Origin: Daphnia pulex
Taxonomy: Eukaryota; Arthropoda; Branchiopoda; Diplostraca; Daphniidae
Reading direction: 5' to 3'
NCBI RefSeq assembly: GCF_021134715.1
Contig: NC_060020.1
Location: forward strand, 5,208,001 to 5,272,000
DNA: 64,000 nucleotides
The position numbers and the translations under genes were made by a program. Of this stretch, positions 45,901 to 59,300 are shown in pieces (position 1 is the first letter of the stretch; every line of letters starts with the position of its first letter). The notes beneath the pieces were generated by a model, which was given only the letters and a program-made list of their open reading frames with translations, did not search any database and was not told the origin of the DNA.

Positions 45901-48900
45901 CGTGTTTATTCCGCGCAAATAAAACGACTCATTGATGGAACGGATATATAATAGCAAACGAGTGAATGCTGCTGCGCTATATTGCCAAAAGTTCCTGCTT
46001 CTGGGTTATTTCCTTTCTTTTTTTGTTCTCCTTTTTCTCTAATGGACTTATCTTACGGGGAGACGTGTTCATCCGAGCGAGAGATGACCAGACGTGACCA
46101 CTTCGATCGGGCCGAAAGTTATTTCCCTCTTGTATACCCACCATTGCGCACACTCTATTTTTCCTTGCCATTCTTTTCGTTTCCCCAACTGCTGCTGGGC
46201 GCTATACTGGAGTTTCCTATTCTCTGGCTGTTATGCGAGACGGAAAAAGTCTAGAAAGAAAAAGAAGGTAAAGATAAAAGACGCCAGAATAAAAAGTGAT
46301 GAACAACTATAGGAAACAAAATAATACAGCAGTGCATTCGAGAAACAAACGCTGCTGCTGGGATTCTCTTCTATATATAAAAGAGATAAACTCTTATGTA
46401 TCACAGCAGAGCCCCCCGTCGTTTCTCTGTTTCACGATTAGTTGCCGGTCTCATTTCCTAGGTGAGTTTTCAATTGGCTGAATTGGAAATGGTCGTGCGG
46501 TCTTCCCTTTTTTTTCCTCCTTTACATCAGACGACTATCCTTTCGGAATTGCATAGCATTATAAAAAAGATCCGCCGTTGTGTGGATATATCCTTCGCGT
46601 GGTCCAATCACTTCCGCCGTTTTCTCGTGGTCTTTATAAACCGTGCTTCTTGACTGATTGAACTATAAAGTGTATTGACTTGAAGAAATCCCGTCTATTC
46701 AGAATAAATTTGCCGTCTATTGCCTCCTACCCCGAAGCCTTTTCTAAAGGCCCCGGCAATAAGAATTTGGCAACGGCAAATTGGCAATTCGATAAGAAAA
46801 GTTCAGAGGAATTGAGAGAGAGGCCCGCGCTGCTGGGGTGATGGAATTGTTCTATTACAGTCAGTTTGATATTATTTCTGGCCCGCTAGCTTATTCACTG
46901 CTCTGTATATATTCTTTCCCTTAAGACTTGATATGCATGTACAGCGCTGGCGGATGACGCCAATGAAAAAATGGCTGTCAAGTCGAGACGAGGTGCCTGG
47001 GAGATTTGACGTCATGCACAGAGCACACAGATGATTATGTTGATTTTCTCTGCTATTAAAAGTATGAGATATCGATCGTTGATTTATATGGATCAAGCGA
47101 GGAAAAATAAAAAGGGCCAGAAGGAAGAATAGGGAATCTAAAACTATGGAAATTCAAAGCATCAAACTTGGATGGATGAGGACGCTCAACTTTTGACAGA
47201 ATCATGACATATGCTGTGTATAGTCAAGTTATGGAAATCGACTTGAAATTGTTGCTCGCCTACGTCATTGTTAGTGTGTCGTCATTCGGAGATGAGCCTT
47301 TATGTATGTACATACAGTCCGACGCCCAATGTCCAATACCGTGCTGACAGTCGTCGCCACTTATTCGTGCTTTTGTTGTTGTTTCTTTTTGTGAGTGTGA
47401 ATCGTTGTCAGATTAAGAGGGAGGAACCGTTGTCGTAAGTCAAAACGACATAGCGCGGCGGCGGCGGGATCTAACCCGCCGATTCAATTAGCTTTTTTTT
47501 CCCCCGTTGGCAGCAGCAGCAGCCAGCGGCTTGGCAGTCGAGTCAGTCAAAAGGAGGTGGCAAAAGAAGGTTGCTTGCATATGCACCGCAAGTTCTTCGC
47601 AACAACAAACCAACAAGGAAAAAAAAAATTGGAAAAGAAGACGAGCAATGACTTGCTGCCATCCCTATTTCTCTTCTGCGCAACTTTTTCCCATTAGAAT
47701 AAAAACGTCAAAGTCTTGATGCATATTGGGTTTCTACACAGTGACGTACAACCAATATTCAGTCGGCCTTTTTCTTTCCCTATTCCCATCTTTTCTTCTT
47801 TTATTTCTTATTCTCCAAAGTATACAGCGCAGTTTTATTTATGAACTTGTCGTCTTTTGCTTTCTCGTGTCAAAGAGTCGTTTGACATTTTTTATTGACT
47901 TTTCTTTCTCGAGAATCAAACAGACTGGTTTAGAGACCAATTCTTTTATTATTTTTTTTTACGTTTTCAAAACCCGCAAACGCGCAGGTAAATTGACAAG
48001 AGCCGGTTTTTGTCAAACCATCTTATCCATAGCTGAATAAGAAAAATCTTTTATATAGTACTTGCACACCGCGCGCCATTATAATAAGAACGACGATGCG
48101 CTTGAGCATGGTTTATGCAAGAACGTCAAAAGCCGACATCAACTAGTTTAATTCCCCCTTTTTTCTTCTTCTTCACGAATCCTATAGCACCGCGTCTTTT
48201 TCTCAGACCTCTGTCGCAACTCCCGACCTAAATTGCATCCAATAGTTTATTAAGTGACAGACTAAATGGGATTCAAAGAGAGGGGGACGTGCGAATAAAG
48301 AACCGTTCCTTTTAAAAAAAGAAAAACAAAAAATTCCAATCGAAAGTTAATGTTTACAGCAAGTCCCTGCAAAATCAATCTTCCCTGTTATTGATCGTCT
48401 TATGAGCATGAAAGCTAAGATGTAAAGTAAATCATCATGAAAAGAAAATGCGACACCCCTTTTTTTTTCCTCCATTCCCATAGCATCTAAATTTCCATTT
48501 TCAAGACTTAGCTGACATTCTTGTTGGAACAGCTTCTGGTTTTGTTGTTGTAGCCGCTATTCAAAAAAAAAAAAAAAACTTTGTAACCTCGTTTAATATA
48601 AAAGTTAAATAGAAGAAAGAAAAAAAATCGGTTTCATAAGGTTGCGTTGATCCAGCTTGTAGCTTTTGATCGAGATTGACTGGAGTACTTTCGCTTTCTT
48701 TATTCTTGTTCTACCGATTAATTCTATTGAAAATTGGTTTCCCTTCTAAGAAGTGCCGATGTGGTGACTTAAAAAAAAGATGATTTAAAAAAGATTTAGG
48801 CCAAAAGGCGATACGTTAATTCTAGGGTTTCAATCTTCCGAATTTTCTAAATAATGGCAGGATGATTCATTTAAGAGAGAAGAAAGATAGAAATGGAATA

Positions 48901-49853
48901 CTAAAAATGACAAATGATAAAAGAAATCAGGATAATCGAGTTGATGTGGAAATTTTTTCCTATCGACGCGAAAAATGTTTACTCCGTTCGAAAAACCATT
49001 TGAATTCTTAGCCTTAACTCGAGGCCTGCGATGCGGAATTCATTACTCTAGCATTTGGTAAATGTAGGGTACTGCCGTGGTATTAGTCCTTCTTATCAAA
49101 AATACATAAACATTCCGCTCTCTGCTTATTCGTGGCTCGCTCCATTTGACATCTAGAGCTTTCCTCGACATATAATAAGCTCATCTTTGGAAACAAGGGC
49201 TGGTCGTAATACGCTTAATGAAAGCAATCTTTTGAAGGCAACTGCCGGAAATGAGGTCCAATCTCATGTTTTAGGCCTGTGCAGCATATCTTCAACAGTT
49301 TTTGATGTATCATGGAGGAGCGCAGTGTAGTACTGGGGGGTCGATGAAAAACCGTTGCTGCATAAAAGCAAAAGAGGTCGCCATTTTGAGTGAATGTGTG
49401 CGACGAGACCGTTGTTTGGTACATAAAGTTGCCCGGCTTCAAATCATTCATTTCCGCCAAGAGACGGCAGTCGTGTTTCTCCATGACTCTGTCCCTCGGG
49501 GTTGTCGTTTCTCAGAAACGACCAGTTTTAAACTGAAACTTTGGGATTGGTTCCGACCAACCAACTTTTGTACATATAGCCTTTGACAGTTCCTTTTTAA
49601 TTGATCTTGTACGGAATCAAAATTTAAAGCAATTCGGCTTTCATCTACGAATGTTAGATTAAAGATGATACAGCAACTATACTGTACCTAGTTCAAACAC
49701 GTCCTTGTTTTCATTGGCAGTAGCAAAGTTTTACCAATCGAAACGTGGGCTACTTTCGTTTTCTATGGCGCCAATTGTGATCTTTTTTAAGTATAAAATA
49801 AGGGTCGTCTATTCGATAAAATCTAACCCATTCTTTGACATTTTTCTTTATAG

Positions 49854-50023
49854 GTAATGCTGTGCCAAGGTAGTAGCAGTCGTCAGAATCCTGCCGGTCC
49901 GGGATTATGGCGCCGGTAGAAGACGTGGTACCAGTATGGCTCGGGTCCGAAGGCGTATCGCATTCGGTCTTACCCGATGTTGCCACGATTTCACGCCCGC
50001 ATGCTGCTCTTGCCGTCAATTCA
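49854..50023 (+). other. tutl: Turtle exon carrying 5' UTR and the likely first coding codons
   Basis: The acceptor TTTTTCTTTATAG ends at 49853 and a consensus donor GTAAGG begins at 50024. In the turtle frame an in-frame TAA lies at 49855-49857, so the first usable ATG is at 49936 (A at -3, G at +4). A second ATG in another frame lies at 49907. Sequence quality of both splice sites is good, so the exon is well supported even if its coding share is debatable. Confidence 0.65.
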
Positions 50024-50394
50024 GTAAGGATGGCTCTCCTTTTTAATACTATTTCACATTTTCCTATTAACAATGCGAACAGCATGACGACAATGGGTCG
50101 TGTTTATTCATTTATTCAGCGATCGATTCAGATTAGATTATCAAGTTTGTTTGCAAAGTTACGACAGCTATTACGTGAAACGTGAATTCTAAAACTGAAT
50201 TGTCTTTGTTTCAGATGAAACAAACAAGCAGGAATCGGGCGCCGGTGAAGTCCAAGATGGCAGGTCGATCTACCTCTCGTCTGACGCTTGCAGCAGCTAC
50301 CAGCGCAAAAATAAGTCCGGAAGGCTGCGGCGGCATCGATTTATCTCATCCTTTTTATCAAAATCCACTGACGGTGGTTGCCAGCAATCGCTAG
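49907..50394 (+). CDS. Possible overlapping upstream ORF in another frame of the turtle 5' exons
   Basis: Spliced 49907-50023 plus 50215-50394, an ATG in strong context (A at -3, G at +4) opens 98 codons in a frame different from turtle. It starts MAPVEDVVPVWLGSEG and ends LTVVASNR then TAG. It overlaps the proposed turtle start at 49936 and ends before the ATG at 50442. It could be a regulatory upstream ORF that steers ribosomes to 50442, or chance. No domain recognised. Confidence 0.35.
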
Positions 50395-53300
50395 AGCAGC
50401 AGCCTGCACTACGACCCACGATCTCTCAACGCTCCCACCTTATGCCCATCATTTCGTCCCACCACACTGTTGTCTTCATTGTCGTCACTCTCCTCCACTC
50501 GCTATTCACCTCAGGTAGGACATTCTATTGATATAGACTATTGAGCGGAGGCAATACATCAAGCGGTTGACTCGATGCAAGAGCTGAACTAATCGCCGAC
50601 GTTGCGCTTCACACATCAATTGTATGGATATTAAATATTACTGGAAAACGTTCTTGACAATTTACAACGGTTCAGCGTTTTGCGAAAATGAATTCGAATT
50701 GAAATTTTGTTTTCTATATGAGCTAACTTATAAGGAAGCAATAACTGCGAGTCTTCGGCTGTAAGGTCGTGTTGAACATCGGGTGCATACAAAGTAAGAG
50801 GGTTGAATACCCTGCCCAGGGAGCAATTTTCATACAATTGATCAACCAAATCTTTTTACCCTGGAAAAAAAAACGTCCGCCCACAGTCTGTGAACTAAAG
50901 AATAGAGCATTAAGTTCGCTTCCTTCGTAGTATCCAAGAATTTTTAGAAGAACCTAAACCGAGCATGAATGTTGTTGTAGAAAACGACCGAGTAAACGTT
51001 CCGCCACAATTTTGATTGCTCTCGCTTAATACGGGTATTTATCGGGACCAAAATTTTTGAAACAGAACATTTAAAGTAAAACTTAAATATATTACATTTC
51101 GTTATTTTTCCTGAGAAGGAAAACAAAGTTATTTGTCTTTCTTCGAGTTTGCCCCCATAACATGGTAGCGGGATCTTCACAGATCGAATCAAGTGTTAGC
51201 CTAGATAGTAGACTCGATATGACAAAACTTTGGAATTGGGTAACTTTGCTGTGCATGATCCCTTCCTGGATCTTACGATTTAGATCGACGCGTTTCCATA
51301 CAAAAGCTTTGCGGGTGTAGGAACTGTCAATAGGGCCAGAGAATCTCGTAACATACTTTTTTACTTGTTGACCTTTCACTTAGAGTTATATTTTTGTTCC
51401 TCGCACTTTCCATAATCCCTTACACTTTCGGTTACTTCCATAAGAAGAAGATTAAGATCAAAAAGGGCATCGAAGCAAAATGAAATCGATCTATAACCCA
51501 TCAGCCTAGAAAGTATAGGTACACCCGGGTAGAGTAGACCTACATTGGATGGCCTACTTTGTAACCCCCAGGAAAAAAGTATAGGTAAATTTTATAAAGT
51601 CATGTGAATGAAGAACTAAAACAAGTCCTTACATTTCAAATCGCATAAAGTATCCGAAGAAATTTTGCAAGAAATGCTATAAAAATTGTATCCATCAAAA
51701 CCATTGCACGTATGCGGCTCGAACAAAATACGTCGCAAGATCACATTATATACTTTTTTGAAATGCCAGGTGCTTACATAGTACGCGGTCAATCATCCTA
51801 GATGGTTCATAAATCCTACCAAAGAACTTTTATATCCCTTCATAAAGAGAAAGACTGGGCCCATAAAAGTGGAAAAGGGTTCTTATACAGAGAGATGGAA
51901 AAGAGAGATGCATTGAAGGGAGATAAACTAGGGGGAGGCTGGAAAGAGTGGTTTCCGAGTCGATACATCGCACACGTGGGCACGAAAGAGGAAAGAATAA
52001 AAGCCAACTTCCAATCGATCCAAGTTTCCTGTTGTTAATACTTGCACGCTGAGACGACTGGCAGGTTGAAGCAGAAGCCAACCATCCACCTAACATAAAT
52101 ACATCTGTAAGTAAAAGAAAAGGAAACAAAAGAAACATTGTTGCAGCAAACATGGTTTAAAAATTCGAGAATTGCCGACAAAAAGGCAGAAAACCTACAT
52201 GAACCGTTGTGGTTGTAAAAATCCTTGTTCGACATTTTACTCGATCCTTTACAATTCCTACCCAAAGCTGTCTGCTTTTCACTATTGGCAACCGTGTATT
52301 GGGTAGTTTGTTTTCATGGTTTTCGGCCTAACGAAAGGGTTGTAGACACTAGACAGTAGCAATTCCCTTTACAATGAAAGGGCTTCTCACTGGTTACTTT
52401 TGTGCTTCAGATAATTAATTAAATGTATGTATTTAATTTCGAAATCTTGCAATATTTGCATACCTCTGCGGCTCTATCATTGTACCTTTTTTTGGCAAAT
52501 CATTTAAGCCTACTAGGACATAGGCCAAAGAATAACGTTTTCCTGAAATGGGAAAAGAGAAAATGGTCTTCTGAATAATTATGTATTCTAAACTGCAGCT
52601 CTAAAGCTCTCGCTATGCCTTTTTCTATAGGATTAAGTAACCCACAGGACGCTGAACATCTGACGGCAATGGTAGGCGACTCGATCGTCTTCAACTGCCA
52701 CATCGAGTTTCCAGAAGCCCATCCAGTTCCTTACGTCATTCAGTGGGAGAAAAAGGTATTTATTACTTTTCCATATGAAAACCATCTCTGACAATGTCTC
52801 TAAAAATTTTATCAAGCGTTTAATTGTCCATACAATAGTCATACAATGCCCCAAATAATTGTGTGTAGTACAAAAGTATAAAAGTGTGTAGTTTGTTGTG
52901 TAGTACAAAAACAAAACAAAAACAAGAACAACAGCAAAAAATAAGAAAATGAGGGAAGGTGATTAATATTACTGATGAAATTGAACATTCCCTTTGATCT
53001 GTGGTATTAAACATATCAGCATGGCTGATGTTGGGTTGTGGGTTATTGGCTGGTGGAAACAAACATGATTCTAAATTGGCAGCCCTATTTTAGTATTTTC
53101 GCTGCAATTTAGTACATTTCTCACCTGATGGTAGTTTTTAATGGCAAAAAAGGAATTTAAATATTCTGAAAATTTTACTCTTAAATCTTTTTTAAATTTT
53201 ACTGAAATCAATAGTTGAAATTAGAAAATTTTGAGATCAAGACAATTTTGTATTTATTTTAAGATTGTTTTTTCAATACTAATTCTAATTTCTGAAACAG

Positions 53301-56300
53301 GGAGTGGAGATACCTATTTTTATTTGGTACGAAAACTATTTGCATACGGGCGAAGGATACGAAGGCCGAGTGTCTCGCATAGCACAACAAGGCTCCCTCG
53401 AAGGCTCATCTCATTACGGCCTAGCTTCGCTCAACCTGACACGGATTCGTGAGTCCGATCAAGGCTGGTATTCGTGTTTGGTCAACTTTCTCAACCGATC
53501 GCCACGACAAGACAAGAATGGCACTCTCTTCCATCTTAACGTTCATGGTAGAAAATTCATTTTATTAGTACTAGTATTAAGAAAAACAATGAAGAAATTA
53601 TTGTAAGTAAAAATGGACCATTAATAACAAAAATATATTCTTTGCTGTTGATATGATGACAGCTCCACCAAGATTTACGATGACTCCCGAAGACGTAGTC
53701 TACGTCAGCCTTGGAGATCCTATTATTCTGAGTTGCCTGGCAGAAGGAACACCCATCCCTGAGATCCTGTGGTATCGCGACAACGAGTTAGTTCACACCT
53801 CCCCCTCTCTGGCCGTGGCTAACGATGGCACTGAGCTGCGGATTTCCAGCATACGCCAGGAAGATATTGGCGACTACACGTGTGCAGCCAAGAATGGCCA
53901 AGGAAGTGTCCGACATACCACAAAACTCGTCGTTGCTGGTACAGTGTTTCTTTTATTTCTTGTTTGGCTTCTAACCTTAACACAAATCCAAATGTTCCTT
54001 TTGGAAAAAAACAAGGCGCTCGAATGTTTCGTCTGTTTGTTATAGATCTAATATCGACTAATGCGTGTGGCAACACTAAACATAAATTCAGATTGATTAG
54101 GCTAATTAGCTTAGCTAAAATGATCGTAGAGTAGTAATGTACACGTCATTTTTTCTTATTTTTTATGTAAAATGATAATGAGCGAAGATTTCTCCTAAAG
54201 CCTCAAAAGTTTCACTGTTAGTGCTGAATGTTAGAGACCTTATTAAGTTGATTTACCTTTTAATTTATTCCCCTCCCAGTCAACGAATACCTCGTCATCA
54301 AAATCTGGTAACTTCGAAGTAAAGTCTGCCCATGTCCCCCTTTAAAATGAGAATGCGAATCACAAGTCTCGTGGCAGTTAGTTTGGGTGAGCTGTAGGGA
54401 CTAAAGAAAAGTCTTTGATGGTAAGGGAAGTTTATATTGGCGGTTCGTCGTCTCGTAGAATATAAATAAGAATTACGGTTCGTTGGCTACATGCGCATAT
54501 TAAAGATGTGTCCAAGCAGCTTGAAACTAATATCACGTCTTCCTGCTGTTGCTGTTCACGTTTTGTAATTTTCCTTCATCTCTTTGATTTAAATGATATC
54601 TTTGATGCATTTCTTAATGCTTATTCTGTTGAGTGCTCAATGGATACATGTACAATACGAATCTAAGGATGGATGTTTGATTTGTCATGCGTCAAAATGG
54701 GTTAAAAGGGAACGAGGCGAAACGAGCTTCAATGCAGATATATCGTACAGTTGAATGCCACAGACGAAGAAATACGCCTTTTTCCTTAAACTTTTACTTT
54801 CCCTTCTGTGATTGCGTGTCGTGTCTCCAACTACACGTGAACTCCCATTCATTGATTTTTTCCCATCCATTTTTTTTTCTATTTTTACTTTGGATGGAAC
54901 CGCATTAGAAAAAAAAATCATACAATGGCATTTCAATAGGCCTTTCTGAACTTTTAAGTACAGTAAGGTACAGTACAGTAGGCTTACCGTAGTCAACTTA
55001 TTGATCGAATTGGTATCCATTAAAATAAGAACTTGTAAGTAGTAGGGCATCACAATTCACAAACGTGAATTTCGACATATGTTTGAATGATTGAAAAATG
55101 GTTTTCTTTGCTTGAATAGGAGGAGCAGTAATAATCGTTCCGCCATTGAACGTCACCAGACTGGAGGGTGACAAGTTGGAGATGCCATGTGAGGCACGGG
55201 GCCTTCCTGGCAACTTTAGCGTTACCTGGTACCGTGAAAATCATGCTGTGCGCTCGATCCCGTGGCTCGAGTCCCGCACTTTACTTAAAAGAGATGGTAC
55301 TCTGGTTATCAGTCCCGTTCACTCGGACGACAGAGGGCTCTATTCATGCGAAGTCACCAACGGAATCGGCGAACCCCAGAGAGCGTCGGCCTACATAGAG
55401 GTTGAATGTAAGTAGATTTTTTTTTTTTTTTTTTACTATTACGTAATATCTTCAGCATTCGTCGAATAACGTGAACACCTGTATTTCGTTCTATTTCAAG
55501 ATCCTGCTCGAGTGACGTTCACTCCAACGGTTCAGTATCTTCCATTGCGACTGTCGGGCGTAGTACGATGTCACGTCGAAGCCCATCCACCATTTCAATT
55601 CATCACGTGGACTAAGGACAAACGAATATTCGATCCTTTTGAAACGCCCAACGTCGGTGTCCTGAAAAACGGCTCGTTACTTTTTGAAAAGGTGCTCTAT
55701 TTTTGACGATAGATCATAGCTGAATCCTGTTGAATATTTTACGATTGCTTCTTTCCATCTCATTGATGCCCATGCAGGTGTCGCAAGAAAACCAAGGTCG
55801 TTATACATGCACGCCGTACAACGTCCATGGAACTGCGGGCTCGTCAGCTGTTATGGAAGTTCTTGTCCGAGAGCCGCCTACGTTCGTGACTCGACCCAAA
55901 CCTATATACCAGCACAAGATTGACGACGACATTCAGATGATGTGCGAGGCTCAAGGAACTCCCAGTCCCCGCGTCACTTGGAGAAGGGTATGATAGCAAT
56001 TTTGTCTTTGCCAAAAAAACATGAGAGATCCTTCATGTGTTTCTGTCTCTAATTGGATGGACAGATGGACGGACGGCCTCTGCCTCGTGACCGTTCCCGG
56101 GAGGAACTTGGCGTATTGACGCTGAGCAAGCTCCGTCGGACGGATTTCGGCTACTACGAATGTCACGTCTCTAACGAAGTGGCTACACTGGTCGCCACTG
56201 CTCATCTGGTCATCGAAGGAACGACGCCTCATGCTCCTTACAATATTACCACCGAGTCAAGTGAATTCTCGGTCAGCCTCGAGTGGCTTCCGGGCTATAG

Positions 56301-59300
56301 TGGTGGATCTGATTACTCACAAAACTACGTCATTTGGTAAGGCTCTTGCTAACTTGATCCTCTGTGTCCTTGAATGCTAAGAAACGGTGACAGAACATTT
56401 ATTTTTTTTTTTTTTAACAAATAAAATTCCACTATAAACAGGTACCGACAAGAGGGAGCAACGCAGTGGATTCCTGTCGACGTCGATCCACCAACCAATA
56501 CAAAGACGGTAATACACAACCTGCAGCCGGGAACTTCCTATGAGTTCCAGGTCATTGGCAAGAATGTTTTAGGAGATGGAATGTTCAGCAATATCATCAA
56601 GGAACGCACCAAAGGTATACAGGATTAATTGCCATAAAAATATGTATATCCCCGATTAGCGATATTAAACGTATTTAAGATTAATAACCCGCTATGAGCC
56701 CAATAAAACACCAATCAATCTGGGTTTTATTTTCCAAACCATATTAAAATTAAGAAAAAAAAACAGCGATTGCAATGCGCTGAATGTGTCTCGGATTCAC
56801 TGTAATGTGAAAATTACATATGCGATCTATATGTCTACGCGTTCAGGGCAAAGACCACCTGATCCACCTCCTCCTGGTCCTAGTCGAGCGACCACGTCAC
56901 CGGCTCCGTCGAATAGCGGAGATAATGACGGTAACTAACCATCAGCTAATGAAAAACAGGATATTGCACGGTGCACGCGTAGATTTATTATACGCTCCCT
57001 TTCCTAATTTTTGGTTATGACTTTTTATCAAGTGAATAGTTTAAAATTATTTTGTCCTGCAGCATTTTAGTTTATTTATGTTTTCATTTTGAGTTCATTC
57101 CTCTCGTTTATGTTTTAGAATTACGGAAGTACAATGTAATCGTTTACCCGACTGACGCTCGTGGTTCCACCTACATTCCTGCTTTATTTCGCCCAACAGG
57201 TTGGATTTGTTTTACTTCGGTTACTAATTTGCTTTTCTGAATGAGTCGTACAAACGTTCCGCATTAACGGGAATTATTGTAGACAAGTTTAGAAATACGA
57301 ATGAAATTTTATCGAACAAGAAAAATTTCAATGACCTCGAATTAATTTTCTTTCATATCAGGGCCACCCCCAATAGCGCCAGAGAATGTAACCATCACCG
57401 AAACTTCCGATGGAATTATACTCTCCTGGAGCTATCCCCGTCGTGGAAATATAGCCATTGCCTATTTTACAGTGGATTATTGCTACGACGATCAATGGAG
57501 GCGGCTGAGTAAATCAGAGCTGAAGTCCACAGAGAATAACTTTCAAGGTATTTATCATTCCATTAAAGTTCGGTCTTTCACGTTTTACATTAACGAAAAC
57601 ATTTAACATAATTGTATTATTAGTAAAAAATCTGAGTCCTGGAAAGACGTATATGTTCAGGATTAACTCACATACGTTGACAAGTCAGGCCTCAAGCGAA
57701 AAGGTCTCGTACATCATCCAGCGCAAGATCAAAGACAAAGCTATCACTGCAGGAATCGTTGGAGGAATACTTTTTTTCATTGTAGCCATCATTTTGGCTG
57801 TTTGCACAGTAAAGTGTGTCAATAAGCGGAACAAGAGACGCAGGCGTGAACAGGAAAATGGTATTTCTTGTTTTATTTTTCATCGCGATACTTTTAATAT
57901 TAACATTTTCATCGCAAAAAAAAAACAAAAAAAATCATTTTTCTCCACTAACGAGTGAGGAACATTTGACTCATTCACTTTTATTTTTGCATGATTCGAC
58001 ATCAATGTGTAGCTTACAGCATGGTGGCCTGTCAGATGTCAGCAGATACTCGAAACGGCTGTCAAACGGGCCCTGCCAAGTCAGTGCCTTCCAGAAAGTA
58101 AGTGTTGCATTAATTTTTCTTCTTCATTTATTTGTCTTAGTTGAAAAACAAACAAAAAATTATTGAAAAATTTCTGAAACGCTAAAACTACTCCATCTTA
58201 CTAGCAGTGTTCAACTAATAGATTTCTTGTTCCTTGTATGTGAAAGTGCGAGAAGTGATGAACTGTGAATAGCGTATAAGACAAATTGTTTAGATAAAGT
58301 CGTCAGCAGTACGTGTGGAGGAATCCAGCAAAAAAGCCAAGTGGTTTGACCTATCCTAATGATTTCTGTAGGCTCTCGTCCGAGCTCTCTTCCTCCGAGG
58401 CAAGCATCTTAGCGACTACTATAGCTAGTCTGATGCTCAACCGTAATAGCGTAGCGAGTCATCGTAAGAATTGCTCATTAATTTACCACTGGGATCCTTC
58501 CGATGCCGCACATTTGGTTGACTGTATTCTATACCACTGCGACGATCTGACCCGACCACTTGGCGGCACAACTTCTTTCAATCTCATTCACTGGAATACC
58601 GTGTGCAAGTTCACGTGTTATCTTCTCCTAATCAAAAATGGTGTTGGGTTGCTTCCGAGAACGATAATTTAAAAACAAAACTAGTCTTTACTTCTGAGTC
58701 TTGCTAGCTTTTCGTTGGATTGTACCTATTCTGATGTTTCCTCTGTATTCTCTTTTTTCTCATGCTGCTCTTTCTGGTACCTAGGAGGAAAGGTGAGCGA
58801 CGTTTCATTTTTCGTCTCGATGTCGTTAAAGCTTAAGAGAGATTGACCAATTGCATGGCTTAACTTACATGCGATGTACTTTAGAACGAAAGTATTAATA
58901 TGGCTATTGCAAGTTCAACTTATAGTGGTGGGTGAAATTTCACCCACGACTGTACTTTACCTATCGTGCACCCGAAATTGTCATTCAAGCCTAATTGTTT
59001 CATTCCTGCTAAAAGTTGCGATTTTACACCACGTAGTACTGTCTTTCAGAATTATAAAACTCCCTATCAAAGAAGGAAAAACAAATTGAATGACGGTTTG
59101 ATGTGTGCAAATATCAACCAAGATGAATATACTTGTTTGCTAGTCCTTTCGGAAAACCATTCCGCCACAAGTTTTTTTTTATTTTACAAAAAGCATGCTA
59201 TTCGACCCGCACTCGATATCACTCGCCAGCGAATGTTCTCCGGAGGCTTTCGGAAAACTTTACGTTTCAAATTTGCCAGTGCCGTCAAGTTATTAGACGA

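Larger units (their letters stand above)
23132..49853. other. About 26.7 kb without recognisable coding sequence; probable large intron of turtle
   Basis: No exon with both splice signals and protein-like composition was found on either strand. The DNA alternates pyrimidine-rich and purine-rich stretches, with many TATATA and TAGTAG blocks and scattered GGCTCCTT motifs. The longest frames (176-195 codons around 34386-34916, 35281-35847 and 38893-39480, minus strand) consist of low-complexity, Ser/Phe/Leu/Arg-rich translation and are not annotated. Very long first introns with regulatory elements are typical of neuronal cell-surface genes. Confidence 0.5.

Noticed and set aside
49215..49484. 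Minus-strand ATG-started frame of 89 codons
   Set aside because: Partly protein-like but without splice signals, neighbours or a recognisable family; not enough to call a gene.
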